Below, piece by piece: positions 34,293-45,693 of a DNA stretch of 64,000 bases. This DNA comes from Amorphophallus konjac. Lineage: Eukaryota; Streptophyta; Magnoliopsida; Alismatales; Araceae. The position numbers were made by a program, and so were the translations under genes. The notes below the pieces were generated by a model. That model saw only the letters and a program-made list of their open reading frames with translations, searched no databases and was not told the origin of the DNA. Numbering within the stretch: the first letter of the stretch is position 1; the number at the start of each line of letters is the position of its first letter. The stretch spans positions 186,001 to 250,000 of the forward strand of contig JAHNEJ010002656.1 in the NCBI GenBank assembly GCA_022559845.1, written 5' to 3'.

Positions 34293-34545
34293 GATGATAT
34301 AAAAAATATAAAATATTAAAATAAAATAAGTTTTAGAGTATAGATTTAATATATATTTATATATTATATATGTATAGGAATAATGATAATTTACCATGGT
34401 GTCAGTATCTGGACCCTTAAATACATGGGGCCAACATGTAGGGAGATCATCTCCCATAGATTTAAGGGCCCAGATGCCGTCACCATGGTAAATATCCATG
34501 GTGCCGACCCCGTGTGAACATTTCTCATATATATATATATATATA
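33934..34545. repeat. three tandem hairpin units separated by (TA)n/(GA)n tracts
   Basis: Units at about 33,934-34,047, 34,120-34,255 and 34,393-34,530 each carry a long inverted repeat. In the second, ATCTGGGCCCTTAAAT faces ATTTAAGGGCCCAGAT, with a core containing GGGAGATCATCTCCC. Outer words CACATGG and CCATGTG extend the pairing. TA and GA microsatellites lie between units. The cluster ends about 1.5 kb upstream of the bHLH start codon. Confidence 0.8.
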
Positions 34546-34639
34546 TAATATTAAAATAAAATAAGTTTTAGAGTATAGATTATATATATATTATATATTA
34601 TATATGTATAGGAAGAATGAAAAATACTTTCGGGGACCC

Positions 34640-35247
34640 ACGTACATGATTGACTCCATTAGGGAGCCATCTGTCATAATACTCCAAGTGTTGTCAGACC
34701 ATGAAAAATGATAATGTGGGCCACGGACCAGCACCCCCCGCAGGAGGGACACCACCGCAATGGAGATCGCGTACGCCGTTCCACACAACGGGACGGCGAG
34801 CGGACATGCGGACTACGGTCGTGGCCCCACTCCTCCTGACGTGGCGAAATAAAGGGACGTTCGCTAGCCACGTAGCTGCACCGTCACGTGCACGACGCCC
34901 CGTCATCGAGAGGGCCCCCGCTCCACGCAGCATTGTCCTTCTCTGCTGTGGCTCCCGTCTTGGTTGCAGAGACGAACAAGTCTCTCGGCACTGTTGCGCT
35001 TGCGACTGCAGGTGCGAGGGGGGGAGCTGCACAGAGAGGGGGGCATCGTCGCAAGACATGCCCACGTGTTGGTCACGTCACGCTTGGGTCCCTAAACGTC
35101 TGTGGGACATTTTGGTCCGAGAGAGACGGATCAGGGGGTGGCAGGGAGGAGGCTGTGGAGAGGAAAACAGCTGTTCACCTCTCATTACTGCTGCTCGCTT
35201 TGGAATCCACTGTCCACCTTTCGTCTCCTTCCCCACCTCATCCATAT

Positions 35248-35288
<41 letters not shown>

Positions 35289-35374
35289 CTCGGTCTCTGC
35301 CTGCCCATGTGTGCGTGTTTGGTGTCTCACACTCTCTTACACACCAAGGCCAGATACATATCTCAATATATAAG
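34640..35374 (+). promoter_or_regulatory. bHLH gene promoter with two G-boxes and a TATA box
   Basis: Perfect CACGTG G-boxes lie at 34,885-34,890 and 35,063-35,068. A bZIP-type CTGACGTGGC is at about 34,837-34,846. A (CT)n tract lies at about 35,250-35,284, and TATATAAG at 35,367-35,374 is the best TATA box. The implied 5' leader of about 600 bases is CT-rich and includes a (GT)n tract (35,710-35,731). G-boxes are the binding site expected for the encoded protein class, so feedback on its own promoter is possible (inference). Confidence 0.55.
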
Positions 35375-36007
35375 GCCAGTCCTTCCCAGGTTAAGAAGTG
35401 GGAGGCGTTCTTGGCCAATTGGCTTGAATCGGGGAGTACCCAATTAGCTAGGAGTCTCTTTCTGCTGCCTACTCAAATCCATCACCACGATTCAGCTTCG
35501 ACGAGAGATGCCGAGCTCCTGATTGACCCGGCCGGCATCGTCAACACCTCATAAGAATCTTGTAGCACACCATCTCCCCCTTTACTTCCTTTTTCCTTTC
35601 CCTTTTCCGTTCCTCTTCTTCTACATCTTCGCCGGGAATGAGAGGAAGGACAGTACAGCGAGAGCTAGAGATACGCATGCTGTTGATGTGAGAGAAGATA
35701 GAGTGTGAGTGTGTGTGTGTGTGTGTGTGTGATTTGTCTACTTTACCTACTCTACCACACTTGGTCACCACTTTGCCTGTACTTGCTGCCACCACCTCTT
35801 TCCTCTTCGTCTTTTTATCTCCACTCCAGGTAGCGTCGACCCTTTATCTTCTCCCCCCACCTCCCTCTGGCGACCCCTCATCCACCCTTTATCCTCACCA
35901 CACGTTCTTCTCTTCCTTCCCTCCCTCTGTTTTCGGAGAGCTGCACGACGCGCATCCCACTTGACAACCACCTTGCTACAACCCGAGTGGTCGTACCAAC
36001 ACTTTGA

Positions 36008-39000
36008 ATGCCGCCGGAGATGCTCATACAAAGCCTGCAACAGCTCCCCTGGGCGAATCATAGTATTCCCATCATGTCTCCGCCGGCAGCTGCGGCGGCT
36101 GACATGACCGTCCTCGAGAGGCAAATTGCCCGCCTCCACTGGCAGCAGCAGCAGCCACAACCGCAACCGCAACAACAGCCGAGCTACTTCGCTGACACGA
36201 TCCCCCCCGACACCTCCCTCATTCCAACTCCCTACTCCCCCCCACAGCCGCCTCATATCCTCCCTCCCACCACCGTCAGCCTCAACACCACTGACTTCTG
36301 TAGTGAACAGGAGATGATCAGTCGGGATTTGCCGGGTGGGTCGGCTGGTGTATGGCCGGATCTCACCCACTACCGCTTTCTCTGCGACTCCGGCCCTGGG
36401 GAGGGCGTCCTCGGCGGTGGCGGAGGGGCCATCTCGAGGACTTTCGGCTGCCCGCCGCTTGTGGGCAACGTCGAGAGCAGGGGGCCACAGACGTCTCAAC
36501 TCGAGCATGCATCGACCACGAAGGACGCCGCCGCAGCAGTGGCGGCGCTCTCCACGGACGGAGCAAGGGAGATCTTGAAGAAGAGGAAATCCGCCGAAAC
36601 AGCCAACACCTACAAGGTAGCAATTTCACCAAAGCTGCCATGCCCGATGAAACAGGAGGCTGCTCCAGCGCAATCTTCTTGGTCTCAGACTCGTCTTTTT
36701 GGTGGCGCAGGTAGAAGAAGATGACAGGGTAAAGAAGATGATCAAAGTAGAGAACGCTGATACGCTGGTGGAGCCAAAAGTGGAGTCCCCGTCCTCCACG
36801 GTGATCACCACCAACAAGTGCAAAGACAATAACAACAACAACAGAGAAGCCTCCAGTAGCGCATCCAAGGAGGAGAAGAAGAAGAAGAAGAAGAAGGCGC
36901 CGGAGCCGCCGCCGATGACCGACTACATCCACGTCAGAGCCCGCCGCGGCCAGGCCACCGACAGCCACAGCCTTGCCGAGAGGGTGAGTACGTCTGCAGA
37001 CAAAATCCCCTCCTGATAAAAGAAACTTTGGTCTGGGTTTTCCCCCCTCCCCAGATGTCTGGTCTTCAGATCAGGACTAACTTTTCTGTCTATTACCAAC
37101 CATGGCGACGGCGGCCATGCGGTGCAGGTGAGGAGGGAAAAGATCAGCGAGAGAATGAAGTTACTCCAGGACCTGGTGCCCGGGTGCAACAAGATCACCG
37201 GCAAGGCTGGCATGCTGGACGAGATCATCAACTACGTCCAGTCCCTCCAGAGACAGGTCGAGGTACATATTATACGTCCGTAGAAGATTCAGACAGAGAT
37301 ATATATGTATGCATTTAGATGTTAGCGATTGGCGGAACGTTAATAATCCTACTTGTACTTTGTTTAGATATATGTCGACCACTCACGTACGGCTGTGTCT
37401 TTTGGGTCTTCCCCTTGCAGTTCTTGTCCATGAAACTTGCGACAGTGCCACCGGCGCTGGACTTCAACCTTGATGCCTTGATCGCCAAAGAGGTAATCTT
37501 CTCCGACGATGATGTTCTTTGATTACTTGGAAAGTCATGTCTATGATGAGAACATAAGTAGAGACAATCGAATATATAAATGACAGTGGTGGAGGGTAGA
37601 GGGAAGGGAGAGTGAGAGAGAGAGAGGGGCTCGTTACCCTATGCGACTACTGATCACTGAAAATGGCATCCATTCCGAGATCAGATGCATTTGAAGGCTG
37701 CAGGCCCTGACAACGAGTGTGCCCCACGTTTGAAACCCACAAATATATAATTAATGGGAATCTTGATGGACTATCACCCTTCTTGGACTGAATTTGGTCC
37801 ATAAACAAGGAGAATCGTCACATAATCATCACTAGTCTGCACTGCACTGCGCTAAAATTAATGGCTTATGACAAGACAAACGGGTTTTACAGAATAATGG
37901 GTGAATATGATAAATTATTTAATCTATTCATCTTTAATCTAATTTGATAACAGAGTTAAATTATTTGAGATTAATTATAATTGAAACTCTTATTTTAAAA
38001 ATAAATGATTCTATCATTTCACATAGAATGAATTATTTTCAGAATAAAAATAAATTATCAAACTTAAAAAGAGAAAGTTCAAATAATAACTTATCCAGAT
38101 CCACCTCAGATAATTTATCTGAACTGTTATATAAGTGGCCCCAAAATAATAAAACAATATATTGCATGATACGGTGTTCTCTACCGGATGGCTCATGTTA
38201 ATTACCATATGTCATCGAAGAGTAGAGGTACGATGCCATCTTAAGCCTCTCTTTGGTATTGGTTTATCCCGGGGTTAGTTCTAAGTTAACTTGGAATAAG
38301 TTTTTTTGTACTTTGGTAAGGAGTTAGTGTTAGTCGGGTTAGGTTAAGGGCTAACCCAGAGATATTACTGAGTTTTGAAACCCACACCCAAGGGTGAGTT
38401 AAGGTGAGTTAACTTCCTACCTCAATAAATGCTCAATTAAATGTATCTCTCTCTCTCGTAATAAATGCTATTTCTCTCTCTCATTATTACTAGGTTAACC
38501 TACTATTTATCAAATCATAATAGATTAAAATTAGGTTAACCCACATCCTTACTCCTAGATTAACTACCCTCCTACCAAATCAAAAATGAGTTAATTCCGG
38601 GCTACTTTAATCGGGTTGACTTAGTCCATCTTTAATCTAACTCCATACCAAAGCCACCCTAAAGAGCTCTAAATTGTGTAGTCTAATCATTATTAGGAGA
38701 CTAAAACTTGAAATAATAACACTATGTAGATTACGCAACGTTACGATACAGTGGCTACTTTAGCGACCGAGACCTTCGGACAGTGGTGGCAAATTGAAAC
38801 GGTAAAATTTAGAAGAAAAAAATAATATTTTTACATAAAATTATTATTAGATGCAAATATGAAAAAAATCACACTTAAGAATATATTAACAAATATGTCA
38901 CTCTGTAAATTTTAATTATGTAAAAATATCATCACCATAATTATTTATTACTGTATAAGAATTTAATCATAGTTAATCTTAACTAGACATGAGAAATATA

Positions 39001-40837
39001 AGCATATCTTTAGTTAAAATAAAATAAAATAAAATAAAAATATCTTGTGACACCCCTCCTCTCCCTCCCGTCGGAAACCCCCCCATCGGTACGTCCCCCG
39101 ACCCTTCCCTTCCATTGTGCCCCCTTCCTTGTCAGAGTAAAGCCCCCTCCCACACTCCCACACCCCGCCATGTCGCTTCTCCCCCCCCCCCCCCCCCCCC
39201 CCCCGCTTCTGTTGGAGTAAGCCCCTCACCTACCTCACCTTATGCCCCCCCTCCCGGCCGGAGTAAGCCCCCCACCCACCCACCCACCCCACCCTATGCC
39301 CCTCCTCTCGACTAGAGTAAACCCCCCACCCACCCTGCACGCCTCCCTCCCCTCCAGAGTAGCCCCCCCACCCTTCCTTTCTCTCCCCACCGGAGTAAGC
39401 CCCACCCCCACACTGAGCCCCCCTCCCCGCTAGAGTAAAACCCTCCCACCCTACGACCCCCTCCTCCCCTTGCGTTGCATCGCCGGAAACCCCCTCCTCC
39501 CTTCCCATGTCGCCGCCACCTTTTCTCTTCCCCCTCCGTCACAACTATAGTCACATGGAGCCCCCTCACAGTCGTCGCGGGTCACCTGCGATGGTGCCCC
39601 TGCAAGCACCTCCAACCCGCCGCCGTTGAAGCCCTACTAGATCCACCACTTATGAGTCCACTTTCGGTCGACGTCGTCCTCCTCACCATCTCGTCTCCAA
39701 CTCGCCGCCGCCACCTACACCGGCTTGCGACGGTGCTCTTGCGGCAATCTCTCTCTCTCTCTTGACATTTTTGTCATTTTACACCCGACTAGAATAACAA
39801 CATCTATATGAAATATTCATCTTTTCGTCGACGAAAGTTAATCAGAATGGTATTTTTACATAATTAGAGTTTATATAGTGATAAATCTATTAATATATTT
39901 TTAAAAATATTTTTTATAAATTTATGCCTAACGATAATTTTTATACAAAAAATCAAAAAAAATATCGGTCCAATAACCTCGCCATGTTCAGTTCATGGGA
40001 CATGTCGTGAGAGACTGCCAGAGGACAATTGACCTCACCAATCGGATGATCATTGTCATAAAGCTGTGATTTTTTAATCAAATGATATAATTTAATTATA
40101 CATTTATCTCAATGTCTTTTAGGAATAAAAGAAGATGTATTTAGACAACTTTTAAATTTAATTTTAATGAATTCAAAATATCATGTTCTAATCACAATTT
40201 CATCAAATGCTTCCTAATTGATCGCGTTTAAAGATGATTAAACTTACTTTTAGATTGCACACTGTGAAATTCATATTATTATTTAATTTTATCCTTTATA
40301 AATGCAAAACATTATGGCCTAACCAGAACTTCATCAAATACATTTTTTTTTGGGAAATCACGTTTTTATAAATTGGCTTACAATATATAGTCTCCTACTG
40401 CCAGCAGATGTCGACTTTGGCCGGCGGCTGTGGCATCCCAGGTCAGATGGGGCTTCCACCCGAGCTGTTCGGCCTGTCCTTCCACCAGTTCAACGGTCTT
40501 CTGCAACAACAGGCAATGGCCGCCGACTGCTGCAGCCTCCCTGTGCCCATGGTGAGCTCCTGCAGCCCCGCCGAGGAGGCACTCCGCTGTATCGCCGCCG
40601 CCGCCGATACGGTATCGGCGCCACCGGAGTCGTGTTCGTTCCCAGACTCCTGCAATATTGTGAGAACCCCACCTCCACACTTGAAGCCTTTTGATGATTC
40701 TGCTTTTCTGAAGCTAGCTGATCATCATCATCACGTACCTGTATGTTGCAATGCAGCTTGTGCATCCGCCGCCGCCGCCGACGACATCAGGCTGGGAGGG
40801 CGAGCTTCGAAGGTTCTACACTACTACCTTGGATTAA
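36008..40837 (+). CDS. bHLH transcription factor (CIB/BEE-like, subfamily XII type), six exons
   Basis: Exons are 36,008-36,616, 36,711-36,983, 37,128-37,262, 37,421-37,492, 40,408-40,659 and 40,757-40,837. All introns are GT-AG and phase 0, and the product is 473 residues. A stop codon lies immediately upstream of the ATG in frame. The N terminus is Pro/Gln-rich and disordered, KKRK near residue 193 may be a nuclear signal, and a Lys/Glu-rich linker follows. The bHLH domain spans about residues 285-335 and is preceded by [14 protein letters not shown]. His289, Glu293 and Arg297 form the H-E-R set that reads the G-box. FLSMKLATV after helix 2 is typical of this subfamily. The short last exon ends in [14 protein letters not shown], like the C-terminal tryptophan motif of relatives. 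Such proteins dimerise in the nucleus and regulate growth or light responses. Intron 4 (2.9 kb) carries two transposons. The exon 6 junction is the least certain. Confidence 0.88.
38245..38659. mobile_element. PIF/Harbinger-like MITE in bHLH intron 4
   Basis: Flanked by TAA at 38,242-38,244 and 38,660-38,662. The ends GCCTCTCTTTGGTATTGG and CCATACCAAAGCCACCC form terminal inverted repeats around CTTTGGTAT. It has GTTAAC-rich arms and CT microsatellites inside, and no coding capacity. The longer element at 28,828-30,116 is its relative. Confidence 0.8.
38798..39970. mobile_element. Mutator-like element with ~140-bp AT-rich inverted repeats and GC-rich interior, in bHLH intron 4
   Basis: The left arm (TTTTTACATAAAATTATTATTAG, then TATATTAACAAATATGTCACT and AATTATGTAAAAATATCATC) is mirrored by the right arm (ATAATTTTTATAC, ATATTAATAGATTTATCACTA in complement, and TATTTTTACATAATTA). 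Between them lies a C-rich block (39,055-39,760). Long AT-rich inverted repeats with a GC-rich interior fit a non-autonomous Mutator-like, possibly Pack-MULE, element. No target duplication was fixed. Confidence 0.6.
39055..39475. repeat. C-rich minisatellite with a ~25-base C tract
   Basis: Degenerate units of about 55-65 bases contain CCGGAGTAAGCCCC or CTAGAGTAAACCCC. They are repeated about six times, with a pure C run at about 39,180-39,204. The minus strand is correspondingly G-rich and could form quadruplexes. Confidence 0.75.
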
Positions 40838-42197
40838 GTTTTCGAGCCGGGGAGGCCGGCAGCTCCGGCCAGTACTCGCCGTGGATCCCCCGGTTGCTCC
40901 GCCGTCGACGTACGCGCGTCGTTCCAGCCACTAATTAGTCCTCGGTAATGATCAGAAGGTACTCTGATGAGTCAAGCCTAAAACCATTTGAAGATAGGGA
41001 TGAGCTAGCTGAGAAGTTAATCAGAAGACGAAGAGGTAGATTTTTAATTATTATTCCCCGGAGAAGAAGAACAATTGAGCCCACCAGCGGCTAAATTAAT
41101 CACAGATTCTTCATAATAGTCTGTTGTTATCCACCCCTGTTTAGTGTGCCTGATAGTGACGATGATTAATCAATCCCTAGCAGCATTCTGATGATCTGAC
41201 CAAGCAAAGCGTACGACCACTTAATCACTGTCCAAAGTAGGTGAGAATTTTGGCATCCCTCCCTAGCTAGCATGTGTCAGGGTGATGTTTTGCTCAACAC
41301 TCTGTAATTATAGTCCGGAGGTGTTGTACATGTAACACTCTTTAATTTTTTTTAATAACTCTCACGTCTAATTAATTTAATATGTTATTTACGTTAGCGG
41401 ATGAGATGACGTGGGAGTCATGTAAAAATAAAATTTCAACCCTGTAAATAGTGAAATTGAGTTAATTTTATTAGTCACGGGAAGATAATTTTTTATACGT
41501 GACCCTCACGTCACGTCATTTGATGACGTGAACGATATATCAAACTAATTAGACGTGGAGATCACTAAAAAAAATTTAAAAAATTAAAGTATAATACATG
41601 TGTAACATCTCGAGATGTAATTACTCGAGGTGTTACACGAAACATTACTCCATGTTATTTGTCGTCAAGTGAAAGCCGAAATAGATCCTCCAATCTAAGA
41701 TTAATGTTAAAAAGTGTGGGATTAGAGGAGACTTATAATTTGTATATGATGATTTATAATTATCACCAAATTAAGTAAGAATTTGACGTCCTGAAAAGGG
41801 TTTAGTATCTTCGCAAAATTGTACACACATATATAATCTCTTGCCATCTATACACCATTTCCCAAGTCGATAGAGTTGTCTGCATGTATTGTAAACTGAC
41901 AGGGTTATACATAATTTTTTTAGAAAATACACGTATTAAGGAATAGGAATAAATGTAAAATTAATCTTATTACATACGTAAACGTAGAATATATATACAT
42001 GCATATATATATATATATATATATGTATTATTTATATAATGAAAAATGAATCCTACAATATATATATAATGCAAATAATCCTACCATATGAATAGAAGTG
42101 CGGAAAAAATACTACCCTTGCAATGATCTACGTACTGTTTAGAAATTACATGACAGCTCACGATGGATGAGTATTTCTAAAGGTATGGTTATATTAA
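40838..42197. other. bHLH downstream region with a foldback MITE
   Basis: Holds the 3' untranslated region, whose end is not defined. It also holds a long foldback element at about 41,281-41,651 described separately, and TA tracts near 41,998-42,021. No further gene was seen. Confidence 0.5.
41281..41651. mobile_element. long-arm foldback MITE
   Basis: The left half (ATGTTTTGCTCAACACTC, GTACATGTAACAC, TTTAATTTTTTTTAA, TCACGTCTAATTAATTT) is mirrored by the right half (AATTAGACGTGGAGATCAC, ATACATGTGTAACATC, GGTGTTACACGAAACATTAC). Pairing covers roughly 120-150 bases on each side, so the whole ~370-bp element can fold on itself. It begins about 440 bases after the bHLH stop codon. Confidence 0.7.
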
Positions 42198-42776
42198 TGT
42201 TATCGGAATTCAATCAGTGTCTGAATTGGTTCAATTTGATCTGATTGGACTTTTCAATTGAACCGATTTGAACCGTGATGTCATCACAATATTGATATAT
42301 AATCCGACCCGATTCTATAATCCAATATAATAAGAAATAAGATATAATGATCAAAATAAAAAATATAAATATATAATTATTAGTCATGATTATGTAACTA
42401 TACAAGTAAAAAAATAACAATAACATGGTTAAATAAATTGACTTTAAAATTTTGTAATATTTCATTGGTCTTCACTCTTCACAATTGACATCTATGCTCC
42501 TTTAAACTTTTAAACTTCAAATATATCTAAAATAAAATGATAAATAACAACAAATCAATAATAATAAGATAATTTTGTTCACATATAAATAATATTTTGA
42601 ATATCTAAATATTTTTATGTTTATTTTTTATTTTAAAGGGTGAATCGGGTCGGACCGGTATTCGGACCGGTTCACCGATCGAATCGCAGTTCATCCGATT
42701 CGTCCGATTCTTTAACATTAGATCGGACCGACCTTAATCGCGGCCTTAATCGGACCGATTCTTGGACCAGTCCGAT

Positions 42777-44006
42777 TAGGGGTGAGCACGGTTTGATTTG
42801 GTTTGGTTTTAAGAGAATTTTTCTCAAACCGAACCGAATTAAGGCTTCAACTCTAACCAAACTATTTTGAAACCAAACCAAACCAAATCGAATTAATTTG
42901 GTTCGGTTTGAACCATATTCATCTCCCCTTTTATAAATTAGATTGGATTCAAACAACATTAGAGAAAGGTAGGGTAAAAGATTTTCTACCAAATAAAGTA
43001 AATATTAAAAAAATAACATAAAAAGTTGAAACTTGTAAAGAACAAGCTCCATAATATTTTTACATAAAAAATTAAAAACTTCAGTTACCATAAAATAGAA
43101 GGTGATTTGAAACCTATTTCATAAAGTCGGAAACCCCATTAGGATGCCGAGAATTGGACCTTTTGAATTGGGATTTATAGTTACATATCAGTGTTATCAG
43201 AACCGGACCGGACCGGCCGGTCGAACGGTTCAACTGTGAACCGGTCTAGGAACTGGTCCGATTAGGCCCGGTCCGATCTAATCTTAAAGAATCGGACGAA
43301 CCGGACGAACCGCGGTTCGACCAGTGAACCTTCACCATTCAAAAAAAAATAAAAATATTTAAATATTCAAAATGATATGTACGTGTGAACAAAAATATAT
43401 TATTGTTATTGATTTGTAGATATATTTGAAGTTTAAATGTTTAAAAGAGTATAAAGGCCAATTGTTAAGAGTGAACACCAATAAAATATTATAAAATTTT
43501 AAGGTCAGTTTATTTAACCATGTTATTATTATTTTTTTACTTTTATAGTTAGTAGTTACATAATCATGACTAATAATTATATATGTATATTTATTTATTT
43601 TGATCATCATATCTTATTTTTTATTATCTTAAGTACGTTATAGAATCGGGTCAGACTATATATCAATATTACGATGATATCACGGTTCAAACCGGTTTGA
43701 TTGAACGGTCCAATCAGTTCGAACCGAACCAATTCAATGTCCGGTTCAGACATCGATTCGATTCTGATAACATTGTTATATATATATTTATATTAATTTC
43801 ATAAAAATATTCTTATTTTCAAGTTATTCGGTTCGATTTAGTTTTGTTCGATTTTTTGAACTTCGAAATCAAATCAAATCAAGATTTTTAAAACGGTTCG
43901 ATTTGAACCCAAATAAAAAATTTTTAAATTTCAACCAAAATCAAACCGAACCAAATCTATCGGTTCGGTTTGATTTTCGGGTTGAATCCGAATAATGTCA
44001 CCCCTA
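42777..44006. mobile_element. non-autonomous hAT element with near-perfect 8-bp TSD
   Basis: AGTCCGAT at 42,769-42,776 and AGTCCGAC at 44,007-44,014 are the target duplication, with one mismatch. Ends are TAGGGGTGAGCAC and GTCACCCCTA. Arms are rich in GGTTTGGTTT and CCAAACC words. The element has inserted into one MITE and received another, and it has no transposase. Confidence 0.8.
43190..43775. mobile_element. innermost TIR MITE
   Basis: It starts CAGTGTTATCAGAACCGG and ends TTCTGATAACATTG, nearly exact inverted repeats. The arms carry CCGGACCGG words and the AT-rich core matches the outer element in reverse orientation. Confidence 0.75.
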
Positions 44007-44048
44007 AGTCCGACCGATCGGTCCGATCCGATTTTCTGATAACCTTGG

Positions 44049-45693
44049 GTTATACAGCGAAGGTTATTTATGCACTAACAAATCAAGACATTAAAAATTG
44101 TTATTTTTAACTCTAGTCAGATTTGAACTAGCGTCTGTTAATTATATTTATTTAACGTCACCTAACGTGCGTGGGGCGCATTTTTTTGTAGTTAATCCTA
44201 ATGGCGCCTATGTAACGAGACTTTATTAAATCAATATTTACCTAGAAATGGCATTTCCATATATGATTGTATATATAAGCAAGTTGGTTTATAAGTATTA
44301 AAATAATATTAGAGAAAAGAATCAATCATAATTGAATGGGGCTGGTCCTCCTTTGGGCCTCGTGGGCCCAAAGCTCGCTTGTTGGACTTGGGCTGCTGCA
44401 GAAGAGCCCAGGAGTACGAAGTTGTACAAGTAGACGACCTCTTATCATGCTCAAACGATTTGAACAGCAAACAAATCAAGTACTACTTTGTGTGGCTTGT
44501 TTAATAATTAACCCTAATTCAAGCTCTTTGAATACTAAATAATATCAAGTTATTTACTCTTTGTAAACTTGTCTGAACCGAATAAAAATGTGTGAACAAT
44601 GTATTTATCTCCTATATCTATATATTAATTATTTTATTAGATAGGATATGGTCTGATTAATTATAAACTGATTATTAACTGATCACATGACAATATTATA
44701 CTAATGAAATATAATTGAGTCATAATCGAACTTGTTCGTGAACATAAATGAACCCGGTATTCCTGTGTTCAAATTTGTCTCTTCTAATAATCGAACTTAA
44801 ATTTTTTCTTCAGGTTTAACTCATTTACGTAGTCGAACGAACCAAATTAAACTTTTATCGATCCTTTTCATGAGTTGTTAATCGAATGTATCTGTTCGCT
44901 TGCACTGTTGGACTGGAGATACAATCATAATCGAATGTTCAACTTTCTGCCAAAATCATTGAGCACAATATTAGACCTTGGCAAATGCAAATTCAAAAAG
45001 CCTTGTGCCTCCACAGTAAGTCATGAAGTACAAGAAGTAGACTTGATGACTTTTTTAGAATAAGTGTTTTTGTAAATAATGTAAAATATTTCCATTATTT
45101 AAAATCGATAGGAAACCTTAGCCGTCGATATGTTAACAAATTTGTTCAAAATTGCCTTGACAAGTAAATGACGAAATCAGAGCTGCAATTGGTAACGAGT
45201 TTCAACTAAGAGATTTTTTTTTATGTTTTTTGCCGTCACCGAAGAGTCGATGAGTCAAAGGATGTTATCTCCTACTGAGTCAGGGTCGTTTTCGAGGTCA
45301 GCCAGCATTGACCGCCGCCGTATCCACCTCTCGCTACTTAAATACCTATTATTAATAAAATAAAAAATATAAATAAAATATTATGAAATATGAACGGACA
45401 ACAAAACCACTTTAAAAGTGTATTAATAAACATATCAATAATTTAACATATAAATATATCATATTTTTGTATTATTTAAATTAACGTAAAATATAATTTT
45501 ATAAATAACCCTTTTACAAATTCAATTTTAATTTATTTAAAAAAATCCCTAAAAAACACATCTGATCGCACGAGTAGAGTCCGACTCTTCCTCTCCCTTC
45601 TTCCTCTTTTACCCATTTCTCCGGTTCTCCCGTGCCCATACGAGAGAGGGAGGGGGAGGGAGCTGTGTGTGTTGGTTGAGACTTGAGAGGGAG
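44049..45693. other. region upstream of the stress protein gene
   Basis: No gene was seen. Two TGAGTCA bZIP-type sites lie at 45,251-45,257 and about 45,276-45,282. An AT-rich MITE-like stretch (about 45,355-45,520) lies between them and the start codon. I found no clear TATA box. Confidence 0.4.

Larger units (their letters stand above)
42198..44048. mobile_element. outer TIR MITE (GTTATCRGAA ends), split by an hAT element
   Basis: The left end TGTTATCGGAATTC (42,198) and the right end TTCTGATAACC (to about 44,044) are terminal inverted repeats of a family rich in CCGGACCGG and GAATCGG words. The element is interrupted at 42,777-44,006. An inverted relative is nested inside that insertion at about 43,190-43,775. 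The two share arms and the AT-rich core. Confidence 0.65.

Noticed and set aside
34701..35447. 248-codon plus-strand frame upstream of the bHLH gene, and overlapping frames
   Set aside because: It spans promoter elements, the (CT)n tract (giving LSLSLS) and the TATA box; no domain.
35765..36968. Minus-strand frames of 247 and 201 codons over bHLH exons 1-2
   Set aside because: GC-rich antisense shadows of exons with clear splice sites and a known domain on the plus strand.
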